Of a DNA stretch of 64,000 bases, positions 55,615 to 62,988 are shown in pieces. The stretch is taken from NCBI GenBank assembly GCA_024398995.1, contig JAKSIE010000007.1:1-64000 (forward strand). The letters are read 5' to 3'. A program made the position numbers and the translations under genes. Numbering within the stretch: position 1 is the first letter of the stretch; each line of letters opens with the position of its first letter. Source of the stretch: Fibrobacter sp. GTDB taxonomy: Bacteria; Fibrobacterota; Fibrobacteria; Fibrobacterales; Fibrobacteraceae. The notes below the pieces were generated by a model. The model saw only the letters and a list, made by a program, of their open reading frames with translations, had not been told where the DNA came from and did no database searches.

Positions 55615-56868
55615 ATGTTTATTCATTCGAGCATTTTGGCCATTGTGGTTTTTGCAAACTTTGCCCTTGTTGTGGCATTGGCTATTACGCTTTTGTTGAT
55701 GAGAGGCATAAAGGACAGGCAGAATTCCTATAAGAATTTCTCGGGAAACGTGAATGAGTTTATTCTGTTTGTGTCCAAGGACGATGTCTTGCTGGATTCC
55801 TTGCCCAAGTTTATTAGCGATCCCCTGTACGAGCGAATTTGCCAGAAAAGATCCTTTAGAGAAGTTCTTTCTGCAGAGGAATACCCTCGTCTGAAAGAAT
55901 ATATGAAGGGGGCGGATGCCTATCCCGATATCCCCTTTATTTTCTCCTTCAAGGGCGAAAACGGAACAGGCTGGTACGAGTTAAGGGCTTTCCTGAAGAA
56001 AAACTTCAATGACAGCTACTGGGAACTTTTGATTAAGAACGTAACCTTGGACGTGGTTTCTAGAACCCAGAGAGACCGCCTCCAGGATAACGTGGACATG
56101 CTTTTGCAGAACACAGGTGATTTCCTGTGGAGCTTTGATGTGGACACTCGTCAGATTACCTTGCTTACCCCGATTACGGACGAAGAAGGCAGGGTGATTC
56201 CCCGGTCCGTCGGTGTCCAGGATATTCATTCCTTGCTGCTTGACGAGGAATATGCCATGTTTGAACGTAGAATCAACGCTCGCATTATGGCGTTCCGTGC
56301 ATCCAACTTCAAGGATGTGGATGAAAATTCCAGCATTAAGCTCCGCGTTATCGGACCGGACCATAAGCTTGTGTGGTACTGCTTCCGATACAGGGTTTAC
56401 CTTGAGGAAAACGCAAGGATTTTGATCAAGGGCTCCGCAAGACGAATGGATTTGCTGTTCGATAATCCCATCTATGATGACTGCGTAAACCTGGACGCTG
56501 CGATTGGTACCATGCTTTCCTTCCCGGATATCCGAATTTTCTGCGTGGACCGCGATAACCGAATTGTCAGTTGCAATCAGGCTTTTGCCCTGGACTTTAG
56601 GTATGCCAGCCCGGAAAAGACTTTTGGCAAGCGCTTGCTTGAAGTGGTTAGACCGAAGTACTATTCCTTTATTCAGGGCACCTTGTCGGATGTTTTTGAA
56701 AGTGGTAGGGCTAAATCCTGGAAGGGACCCTTCAATAAGGAACACCGCTTGCTGTGGTTTAACGCTATACCTTTGACAAAGACAGAGGGCTTTGTCTATA
56801 GAGTGATGGGTGTTTATATCCAAATGGATGAAGCTGATTTTAAGGATGATAAGAATATCAAGGAGTAA
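55615..56868 (+). CDS. Membrane protein with PAS-like domains and no output domain
   Basis: 417 residues. One transmembrane helix (about 7-30), then three globular sections that read as PAS-like (about 45-150, 155-290, 300-405; the last has IFCVDRDNRIVSCNQAFALDF). No kinase, GGDEF, EAL or phosphatase domain follows, so it may be a redox or ligand sensor that works through protein contacts. Stop sits 2 bases before the next gene's start. Confidence 0.65.
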   Translation: MFIHSSILAIVVFANFALVVALAITLLLMRGIKDRQNSYKNFSGNVNEFILFVSKDDVLLDSLPKFISDPLYERICQKRSFREVLSAEEYPRLKEYMKGADAYPDIPFIFSFKGENGTGWYELRAFLKKNFNDSYWELLIKNVTLDVVSRTQRDRLQDNVDMLLQNTGDFLWSFDVDTRQITLLTPITDEEGRVIPRSVGVQDIHSLLLDEEYAMFERRINARIMAFRASNFKDVDENSSIKLRVIGPDHKLVWYCFRYRVYLEENARILIKGSARRMDLLFDNPIYDDCVNLDAAIGTMLSFPDIRIFCVDRDNRIVSCNQAFALDFRYASPEKTFGKRLLEVVRPKYYSFIQGTLSDVFESGRAKSWKGPFNKEHRLLWFNAIPLTKTEGFVYRVMGVYIQMDEADFKDDKNIKE

Positions 56869-56870
56869 AT

Positions 56871-57338
56871 ATGAAATGCAAAATGATTCTTTTGACATTA
56901 GGCGCCGCTTTGCTGCTTACTGCCTGCAACGAACAGAAGGCTGAAACCAAGGCTGAGGCTAAGGCCGAAGCCCCTGCTGCTGAAGCTCAGGCTGCCCCTG
57001 TTGCTGCTCCGGCTCCTAAGCCGGCAAGTGCTGCCATCGCAGATAAGATTTCCATGGTGGATTGGGAGACTGCTTTGGAAAAGGTTAAGGAAGGAGGCCT
57101 TTTTGTTGACGTTCGTAATCCGGCAGAATTGAGGGATGGCTTTATCCAGAGCTCTATCAATATTCCGCTTCCCGAACTGAAGACCCGTTTTGCAGAACTT
57201 CCCAAGGACAAGGATCTGTACATCTACTGCCGTTCTGGCCGTCGTAGCGAAGTTGCTACACATTTCCTGATGCAGCAGGGCTATGAGAAGGTCCATAACG
57301 TTCTGGGCGGCTTCATGGCCTATCCACACGAACAGTAA
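56871..57338 (+). CDS. Rhodanese-domain lipoprotein
   Basis: 155 residues. Lipobox LLTAC, a 40-residue Ala/Pro/Glu/Lys linker, then a rhodanese domain with VDVRNPAELRDGFIQSSINIPL and the active-site loop YCRSGRRS (catalytic Cys). Probably a periplasmic sulfur carrier or sulfurtransferase. Ends 16 bases before ribD. Confidence 0.88.
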   Translation: MKCKMILLTLGAALLLTACNEQKAETKAEAKAEAPAAEAQAAPVAAPAPKPASAAIADKISMVDWETALEKVKEGGLFVDVRNPAELRDGFIQSSINIPLPELKTRFAELPKDKDLYIYCRSGRRSEVATHFLMQQGYEKVHNVLGGFMAYPHEQ

Positions 57339-57354
57339 TTTTAGGACTTGCTAG

Positions 57355-58725
57355 GTGGCAGAGATCTCTAACTATATGCAGATGGCCTTGGAAGAGGCCG
57401 TCTTTTCTATTGGCGTGAGCCGCCCTAATCCGGCGGTGGGTGCCGTTGTAGTTAAAGATGGAATCGTCGTGGGGAAGGGGCGTACGCAGCGCCCTGGATC
57501 TGCCCATGCCGAAGTCATGGCGCTGCGTGACGCGGGCGAGCTTGCCCGCGGCGCGGCCATTTATGTGACCTTGGAACCCTGCTGCCATTATGGCCGCACG
57601 CCCCCCTGCACCAAGGCCATCATTGACGCAGGAATTGCAAAAGTCTTTTACGCCCACGGTGACCCCAATCCCGTTGTCCGCGGGAACAGCTGTAAGATTC
57701 TAGAAGAAGCTGGCATTGAAGTTTACGAAGGTGTGGACGCCTGTATTCGTGCTGAAGTTGACGAAGGCTGGGACGACAGCGAAGGCGAATGCCATTGCCT
57801 TTCTGCAAGTCATCTTCACGAAAACGCAACTTGTCATCCTCTCGAACACTCCGGTGTCATTCCCAGCGAAGAACCGCAAGGTTCGGAGTCGAGGAATCTA
57901 GCTTTCTTCTCAAAAGCTGCTATAGACGCCGGTCGTGAAGTCTTCCACGACATTGAACGTTACTTTGAAGCTTACGATTATTTTGTCCGCAATAAGCGAA
58001 CCTTTGTCGAAGTCAAGAGCGCCATTACCGACGAAGGCTCCATGGGCTATGTTCTGCCCGATGGCTCCCACAAGCCCATGAAAATTACGGGGGAGGGTGC
58101 CAACTGCTGGAACCATGAACTTCGCGCTATCAGTGACGCCATTCTTGTTGGTGCAGGTACCGTTCTCGCCGACAATCCTTCCTTGAATGTCCGCCTCGCC
58201 GCCGGAAACGATCCTGTGAAAATCGTCTGGGCTGGCCATCACGAATTTTCCGCCGAAGAAGTTGCAACTCTGAATGTTTTCGGCTTATATCGCTCTGAGC
58301 GAAGCGACGCAGAATCTAGCGATTTTCCCGTTATCCGCGCCTTGGTTTTCTCCTGCGTGCCTCAGCCCGCTATTCCCAACGCCGTGGTTTTGACCAAGTC
58401 CACCTTCGCAGACTGCTGGAACGAAATGCTAGATCACCTTTCTGCCCTGGGCATGCACCGCCTTATGGTGGAGCCTGGCGCAGGACTTGCCAAACAGCTT
58501 TTTGCTGATGCTGCCTCTGCAGGCGACTGTCCGCAAAAAACGCTCTGGAATCGCCTCGACATTTGGAAGTCCACCGACTGCCGCATCGACGATGCCATCG
58601 CAGATCTCGCTGCCTCCGGCAACATCAAGGAAGGCTTGGAATTCCCTGAACTTCCCAAGAACATCGTGGCCAAGGAATCCTTTATGGCCGGTCGTGACGT
58701 ACTGACCGTTTATTACCCAGCTTAA
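57355..58725 (+). CDS. ribD: Bifunctional riboflavin deaminase/reductase RibD with repeat inserts
   Basis: 456 residues from a GTG start with AGGA upstream. N-terminal pyrimidine deaminase: HAE (His51, Glu53) and PCCHYGRTPPC (Cys76, Cys85) bind zinc. C-terminal reductase begins RNKRTFVEVKSAITDEGSMG and has DAILVGAGTVLADNPSLNVR. The domain joint (about 155-182) carries a foreign-looking segment encoded by a REP-like hairpin repeat (57832-57903), and residues 312-322 come from a second short repeat (58289-58323). Catalytic motifs are intact, so it is probably functional. The neighbouring rhodanese gene ends only 16 bases upstream, leaving no room for an FMN riboswitch. Confidence 0.9.
   Translation: MAEISNYMQMALEEAVFSIGVSRPNPAVGAVVVKDGIVVGKGRTQRPGSAHAEVMALRDAGELARGAAIYVTLEPCCHYGRTPPCTKAIIDAGIAKVFYAHGDPNPVVRGNSCKILEEAGIEVYEGVDACIRAEVDEGWDDSEGECHCLSASHLHENATCHPLEHSGVIPSEEPQGSESRNLAFFSKAAIDAGREVFHDIERYFEAYDYFVRNKRTFVEVKSAITDEGSMGYVLPDGSHKPMKITGEGANCWNHELRAISDAILVGAGTVLADNPSLNVRLAAGNDPVKIVWAGHHEFSAEEVATLNVFGLYRSERSDAESSDFPVIRALVFSCVPQPAIPNAVVLTKSTFADCWNEMLDHLSALGMHRLMVEPGAGLAKQLFADAASAGDCPQKTLWNRLDIWKSTDCRIDDAIADLAASGNIKEGLEFPELPKNIVAKESFMAGRDVLTVYYPA
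57832..57903. repeat. REP-like repeat inside the ribD frame
   Basis: Starts GTCATCCTCTCGA, contains GAACC-GCAA-GGTTC and CTCGA...CTCCG pairing with CGGAG-TCGAG, and ends GAGGAATCTAGC. Start and end match the intergenic element at 59181-59208 (GTCATCCTC...GAGGGTCTAGC). Confidence 0.7.
58289..58323. repeat. Second short repeat inside ribD
   Basis: ATCGCT (58289-58294) and AGCGAT (58318-58323) flank CTGAGCGAAGCGACGC, encoding Ser/Asp/Glu-rich residues not expected in RibD. Confidence 0.5.
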
Positions 58726-59180
58726 GCCGTTGTGACTTTATTCCGTCCTCAAAGCCTTGGCACTGTCGTATGTGGAGGCTTGCTTGTTATTCCGAGAGCT
58801 GTTCAAAAATTTCATTCAAGAGTGCAATATATTGCGTGTTATGTGACTTTTTGCCGAGTATCGTTCAATCTACGTCATTTTGAACCCGTCCGTTGTTGCT
58901 AAAGGGCCTGAAATTTTCAGTTTGACTGACCTGCTGTTCATCTTCTTTTCTTTAGTCAGTTGATTTTTACTTTGTACGTAGTCTCGCGACTAACCAATTC
59001 GCCATTTCCCTCCCTTCAGTCAGTCAAATCAGAGAAAAACAGCTGCTGAATCAAAGCAAAACTGCAGCCAAACCCTGATTTTTAGTGAATTTGTTCAAAA
59101 AATGACTGACTAACTAGTCTTGTTTTGCCCCTAGGTCAGTCAAAGTGTAAAAATTGACCCGTTTGGGACACTCTGCCCCA

Positions 59181-59208
59181 GTCATCCTCGCGAGGGCGAG
59201 GGTCTAGC
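59181..59208. repeat. REP-like element
   Basis: GTCATCCTCGCGAGGGCGAGGGTCTAGC; shares its two ends with the repeat in ribD. Confidence 0.6.
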
Positions 59209-59292
59209 ATTTTCGCCATCCCCAAAAACCTCGAAAATCCTTGCCTAAATTCACATTTTCTACTCTCAAATTGGCGAAATTTTGCGAAATAC

Positions 59293-59321
59293 TTGACATT
59301 GTGTTTTTTTGGTTACATTTT
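59293..59321 (+). promoter_or_regulatory. Promoter of the FRG-domain gene
   Basis: TTGACA (59293-59298), 15 bases, TACATTTT (59314-59321), about 30 bases before the first ATG. Confidence 0.6.
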
Positions 59322-59350
59322 AGTCTGGTTGCAAAGAAAAGTGTGTCTAT

Positions 59351-60550
59351 ATGGTGGATGTTAATACAAAAAGCAACGAATGCGAGCGTGGTTTTGATAT
59401 GCCTAAAACCATAAAAATAACTGTTTCCCTGCTGGTGAAAGAAAATTTTCCGAACCTGCTAGAAAACCTTGCAGAGGAAGAGTTTCAGCTCTTATTGGAT
59501 CCAGCAAATGCCAAGAAACAGTTTAAGCTCCATGGTAATATTCCATTCTTGTTGCCGGAAGGTGAATTGACGGAAAATGAGCGTAAACATTATTTCTCGG
59601 CCCTGACCATAGAGCGGCAAAATGGTACTAGGTACGTCTTAATTTCCCAGTGGTATGAAGATCAACGTGTTTGTGTGTTGCAGTGGGGTTTGGCTCATTC
59701 GTGTGAGGAATTGAAGCCCTTCGCAGAAAATCTGGAAAAGAAAGTCTTTCTTGATAAGTCTTCTCTGTTTTGGGACTTTGTAAAAAAATCACCTGCAGAA
59801 AAGAATTTAGGAACTGCTTTTGAAAAGGTTGTGCAGGAGTATGGGGACAATTTTTCTCGTAAAGGCTCTGGTGTAAAGTTCGTTATGCTTTATCGCGGTC
59901 ACGAAAGCGTGTCCTATAAGCTGGTTCCTAGTGCTTTTCGTTTAGATGGATATTCCGAACGTGAGGGATGCCTTGCCGCCAAGAATTATTTCCCGAATGA
60001 ACTTAAGGGAAAAAGTGAATTTGAACAGTTGGCTATTCTGCAACATCACGGTGTTCCCACAAGGTTCTTGGATGTTTCCTTGAGTCCGTTTGTTTCCTTG
60101 TACTTCGCTTGTCAATGGGGACCTGTAGGAAACAAGGATGCTGATGGCTGTGTGTTGGCGTTCCCAGCCATTGAATTGCCTAGTACGCATCAGCTGGTAC
60201 AACGACTCTCAAAATATGCGATGCTTCCAAAGGAAAAGCAGGATAGCATTTACGCCCGTTTGATTGCAGGCAAAAAGGTTTCTGGTTACACTCTTGAAGA
60301 CTTTGTAATGCCAATCGTTGTATCACCGGTTTCCGAAAATATTGATTTTAGAATTGAAGCCCAGAAGGGAAGATTTATAATTCCTCCTACAAGGGATTGT
60401 TCTGCGATTGAACAAGGTGTTTTGTTGAAGTATGTTGTTCCTGGTGCAAAGAAAAAGGAAATCCTTAAAGTCCTTGATTCTTGGGGAATAAACGAATTTA
60501 CCTTGTTTGGGGACATGGATCATTTAGGAAAGTATCTAAGCTCCAGATAA
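59351..60550 (+). CDS. FRG-domain protein
   Basis: 399 residues. The N-terminal 170 residues are not recognised. The FRG domain (about 175-380) opens with MLYRGHESVSYKLVPSAFR, has FEQLAILQHHGVPTRFLDVSLSPFVSLYFACQWG and a final PTRDCSAIEQGVLLKYVVP block. Activity of FRG domains is not known; they occur in mobile and toxin-like settings. Alternative start ATG 59399 (MPKTIKI). More A+T-rich than the ribD side. Followed within 30 bases by a lipoprotein gene of the Fib_succ_major type. Confidence 0.85.
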   Translation: MVDVNTKSNECERGFDMPKTIKITVSLLVKENFPNLLENLAEEEFQLLLDPANAKKQFKLHGNIPFLLPEGELTENERKHYFSALTIERQNGTRYVLISQWYEDQRVCVLQWGLAHSCEELKPFAENLEKKVFLDKSSLFWDFVKKSPAEKNLGTAFEKVVQEYGDNFSRKGSGVKFVMLYRGHESVSYKLVPSAFRLDGYSEREGCLAAKNYFPNELKGKSEFEQLAILQHHGVPTRFLDVSLSPFVSLYFACQWGPVGNKDADGCVLAFPAIELPSTHQLVQRLSKYAMLPKEKQDSIYARLIAGKKVSGYTLEDFVMPIVVSPVSENIDFRIEAQKGRFIIPPTRDCSAIEQGVLLKYVVPGAKKKEILKVLDSWGINEFTLFGDMDHLGKYLSSR

Positions 60551-60575
60551 TTGACAAGGAGCAAAGGAGTACATT

Positions 60576-61478
60576 GTGAAAAAAAAGGAATTCTCGTATA
60601 TGAAAAAATTAGCCTATGGGGCTTTTGCCTTGATTGCTATTTTCCTCGGGGCATGCTCTGGAGAAAACGGTGTTGATGGTCGTGATGGTGTCGATGGAAA
60701 AGATGGCAAGGATGGGGTAAGTGTTACTGATACCCTGTATATTATCCAGAAGGATACGGTGATCTTTTCTGGTGATACGATTTACATCAACAAAAAGGAT
60801 ACACTGGTCGTTAAGGATACAGTCTATATTGTAAATGGTAATTCTGGCTCGGGTACCGGAAACTCGGAAAGCGTCAACACAGGAACTGGTGGCGAAGATC
60901 CTAACTATGGAACTCTGGTGGATGAACGCGATGGCCAAACTTATAAGACCGTAAAAATAGGTGACCAGGTATGGATGGCCGAAAATTTGAATTATGAAAT
61001 TAATGGCTCTATGTGCTATGAAAATGAACAATCAAATTGCGATGTGAATGGTCGTCTCTATAAGTTGGCCTTGGCGGACTCGGTATGCCCTGATGGGTGG
61101 CATTTGCCGAGCCGAAATGAGTTTGAAACATTGCTTCATTTTGTTGATTCGGCGATAGATTCAATTATTACATATAGAAAACAGCATGCGATAGCACTTG
61201 TTGATGGCATTGATGTTGTCAGCAAATACCTAAGAGATTTTAGTTGGAATGAGGGTTTTAATAGTTTTGGCTTCTCTGCGCTGCCTGTTGGTTATTACAT
61301 ATACCGCAGTGGATGGTACGATCTTGGTGGACAAACCTTTTTCTTGTCTTCTTCGGAGGAGTCTGACGACTTTTACTACTTGAACATTAGTAGCAAAAGT
61401 GCAGGTGTCGGAAAATTTGACAAAAAGTACAATGCTGATAATGGTCTTTCAGTTCGTTGTCTCCAGGACGAATTTTAA
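60576..61478 (+). CDS. Fib_succ_major-domain lipoprotein 1
   Basis: 300 residues from GTG (AGGAG 6 bases before); an ATG at 60600 (MKKLAYG) is also possible. Lipobox IFLGAC, then a short collagen-like stretch DGRDGVDGKDGKDG, a Thr/Asp beta-rich linker with repeated DT(V/L)YI, and the domain (about 175-300): GTLVDERDGQTYKTVKIGDQVWMAENLNYE, CYENEQSNCDVNGRLYKLA, CPDGWHLPSRNEFETLL, GFSALPVGYY, SVRCLQDEF. This domain family is a hallmark of Fibrobacter and is surface exposed; its role is unknown. Confidence 0.9.
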   Translation: MKKKEFSYMKKLAYGAFALIAIFLGACSGENGVDGRDGVDGKDGKDGVSVTDTLYIIQKDTVIFSGDTIYINKKDTLVVKDTVYIVNGNSGSGTGNSESVNTGTGGEDPNYGTLVDERDGQTYKTVKIGDQVWMAENLNYEINGSMCYENEQSNCDVNGRLYKLALADSVCPDGWHLPSRNEFETLLHFVDSAIDSIITYRKQHAIALVDGIDVVSKYLRDFSWNEGFNSFGFSALPVGYYIYRSGWYDLGGQTFFLSSSEESDDFYYLNISSKSAGVGKFDKKYNADNGLSVRCLQDEF

Positions 61479-61551
61479 TGGATTCACGCCAAGTTTGATT
61501 ACAAATAATTCAAAATGTCTTAAGAACTCTTAGTAGATTAAGGATTACATC

Positions 61552-62202
61552 ATGCACAAGAAGTCTTTTTTGAGTACGATTTTAGTATCAGTAGCTTTTT
61601 TTGCCTGTAGTGACGAAAGTAACGCCGTTTCTAATGAAAATGGAACGACACCAAGTGAAGAGCATTCCTCTGGTAATGATTCGGTAGATGTTGGCCCATT
61701 CCCTGTTACGGGAATTATTGTTGATTCCAGGGATGGTAAACAGTATAACACATCTTTGGTTGGTAATCAGATTTGGATGGCCGAGAACTTGAAATATGAA
61801 GCTGCAGATGCTTCTTGTGTGAATAGTGATCTAGAGGATTGCCAAAAGTGTGGCATGATTTACACTTGGAAAACAGCTAAAAACTCTTGTCCTGAAGGTT
61901 GGCATTTGCCTAGTGAAGATGAGTTTGAAATTCTGCTTACATATATGATAAATACGGCGAGTTCTGCGAACGATGTGTATAATTTCTTTTTACAGAATTC
62001 TGGATGTACCACTGATTTTTGGTCTTCTACGGAAGATGCTTCTTCCGGATTAATGGAAGAAAAAGCTCATGGATTGAGCGTGTCATCAAAAATTCTTTTT
62101 GAAAATCCAGTAGAGGGTGTGAAGAAAAATTGGTATGGTTTTGTTCGTGTAAAAGACTGGCGCTCACGAGTTCGTTGCCTCAAAGATTTTGTAGAGGAAT
62201 AG
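61552..62202 (+). CDS. Fib_succ_major-domain lipoprotein 2
   Basis: 216 residues. Lipobox VAFFAC with a Ser/Asn linker. GIIVDSRDGKQYNTSLVGNQIWMAENLKYE, CPEGWHLPSEDEFEILL, FWSSTED, SRVRCLKDF. The loop with the ALPVGYY motif is missing and replaced by a shorter segment. Same strand, 73 bases behind copy 1. Confidence 0.88.
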   Translation: MHKKSFLSTILVSVAFFACSDESNAVSNENGTTPSEEHSSGNDSVDVGPFPVTGIIVDSRDGKQYNTSLVGNQIWMAENLKYEAADASCVNSDLEDCQKCGMIYTWKTAKNSCPEGWHLPSEDEFEILLTYMINTASSANDVYNFFLQNSGCTTDFWSSTEDASSGLMEEKAHGLSVSSKILFENPVEGVKKNWYGFVRVKDWRSRVRCLKDFVEE

Positions 62203-62213
62203 AGGGTCGGTGA

Positions 62214-62888
62214 ATGAAGGATTTTTTTCGTTATTTTTTTGTTTTTGCTTCAATGATTCTTGTTGCTTGTGGTGAGAGTAGCGTAAATTCCAGTGGAAAC
62301 GATGCTGTCAATAATGAAGAAAATTCATCTATAGATAATTCAGCAGGAGTTGGCTCCTTCGTTACAGGAGTTCTTGTTGATTCTAGAGACGGGCGACAAT
62401 ATAGAACAACGAAGATTCAAACATCTTTGTTTGGCTATCAAGTCTGGATGGCGGAAAATCTGAATTATGAAGTTGATGATTCTCGTTGCTATGGAGATGT
62501 TCCTGAAAATTGTGAAAAATATGGCCGTTTCTATACTTGGTTTGTTGCGACGAGTGCGTGTCCAGAAGGGTGGCATTTGCCGAGTTCGTATGAATTAAAA
62601 ACATTACTTGATGTGGTTGGAGATGTTGATCAAGAAAAGGTTGATAATTTAAAATCCGTTAGTTGGTCTGGTGGAGTAGATAAATTTGGCTTTTCTGCGC
62701 TTCCTGTAGGCTATTATCTAGGTGATATGGGATATGTTTATTACGATTCTGGAGCATTCTTTTGGACTTCATCTCACGAAGCGGATATTACGGCTGATTT
62801 CTTAGAAATAGGAATGGATAAAGCATTCGTTAATGCAAAGCTTAAACCAAATGAAAGTTATGCATCCGTACGGTGTCTTCAAGACTAA
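62214..62888 (+). CDS. Fib_succ_major-domain lipoprotein 3
   Basis: 224 residues; start 11 bases after copy 2. Lipobox ILVAC. GVLVDSRDGRQYRTTKIQTSLFGYQVWMAENLNYE carries a 5-residue extra in the first motif. CPEGWHLPSSYELKTLL, GFSALPVGYY and ASVRCLQD follow the family pattern. Confidence 0.88.
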   Translation: MKDFFRYFFVFASMILVACGESSVNSSGNDAVNNEENSSIDNSAGVGSFVTGVLVDSRDGRQYRTTKIQTSLFGYQVWMAENLNYEVDDSRCYGDVPENCEKYGRFYTWFVATSACPEGWHLPSSYELKTLLDVVGDVDQEKVDNLKSVSWSGGVDKFGFSALPVGYYLGDMGYVYYDSGAFFWTSSHEADITADFLEIGMDKAFVNAKLKPNESYASVRCLQD

Positions 62889-62947
62889 CACTTAGGAAGG
62901 TGATTCGTCGGGCTCATCATTGACATTGGTGACCTTGTTGCAAACCG

Positions 62948-62983
62948 CCCCAAAGGTTCAAACCCTTGGGGTGCTTTTTTTTT
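62948..62983 (+). terminator. Terminator after the lipoprotein cluster
   Basis: CCCCAAAGG/CCCTTGGGG stem with one mismatch, followed by a long T run. Confidence 0.75.
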
Positions 62984-62988
62984 GCGTG

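Larger units (their letters stand above)
58726..59350. other. Gene-free region with TGACTGAC repeats
   Basis: 625 bases with no credible gene. A 12-base inverted repeat TTTGACTGACCT (58921-58932) and AGGTCAGTCAAA (59133-59144) encloses further copies of the heptamer GTCAGTC or GACTGAC (near 59017 and 59104) and a partial one at 58954. The REP-like element 59181-59208 and the FRG gene promoter follow. Confidence 0.6.

Noticed and set aside
57339-57354. FMN riboswitch before ribD
   Set aside because: Only 16 bases separate the preceding gene from ribD.
60609-61031. Minus-strand frame inside lipoprotein 1
   Set aside because: Complement of repeated DTVYI codons; no support.
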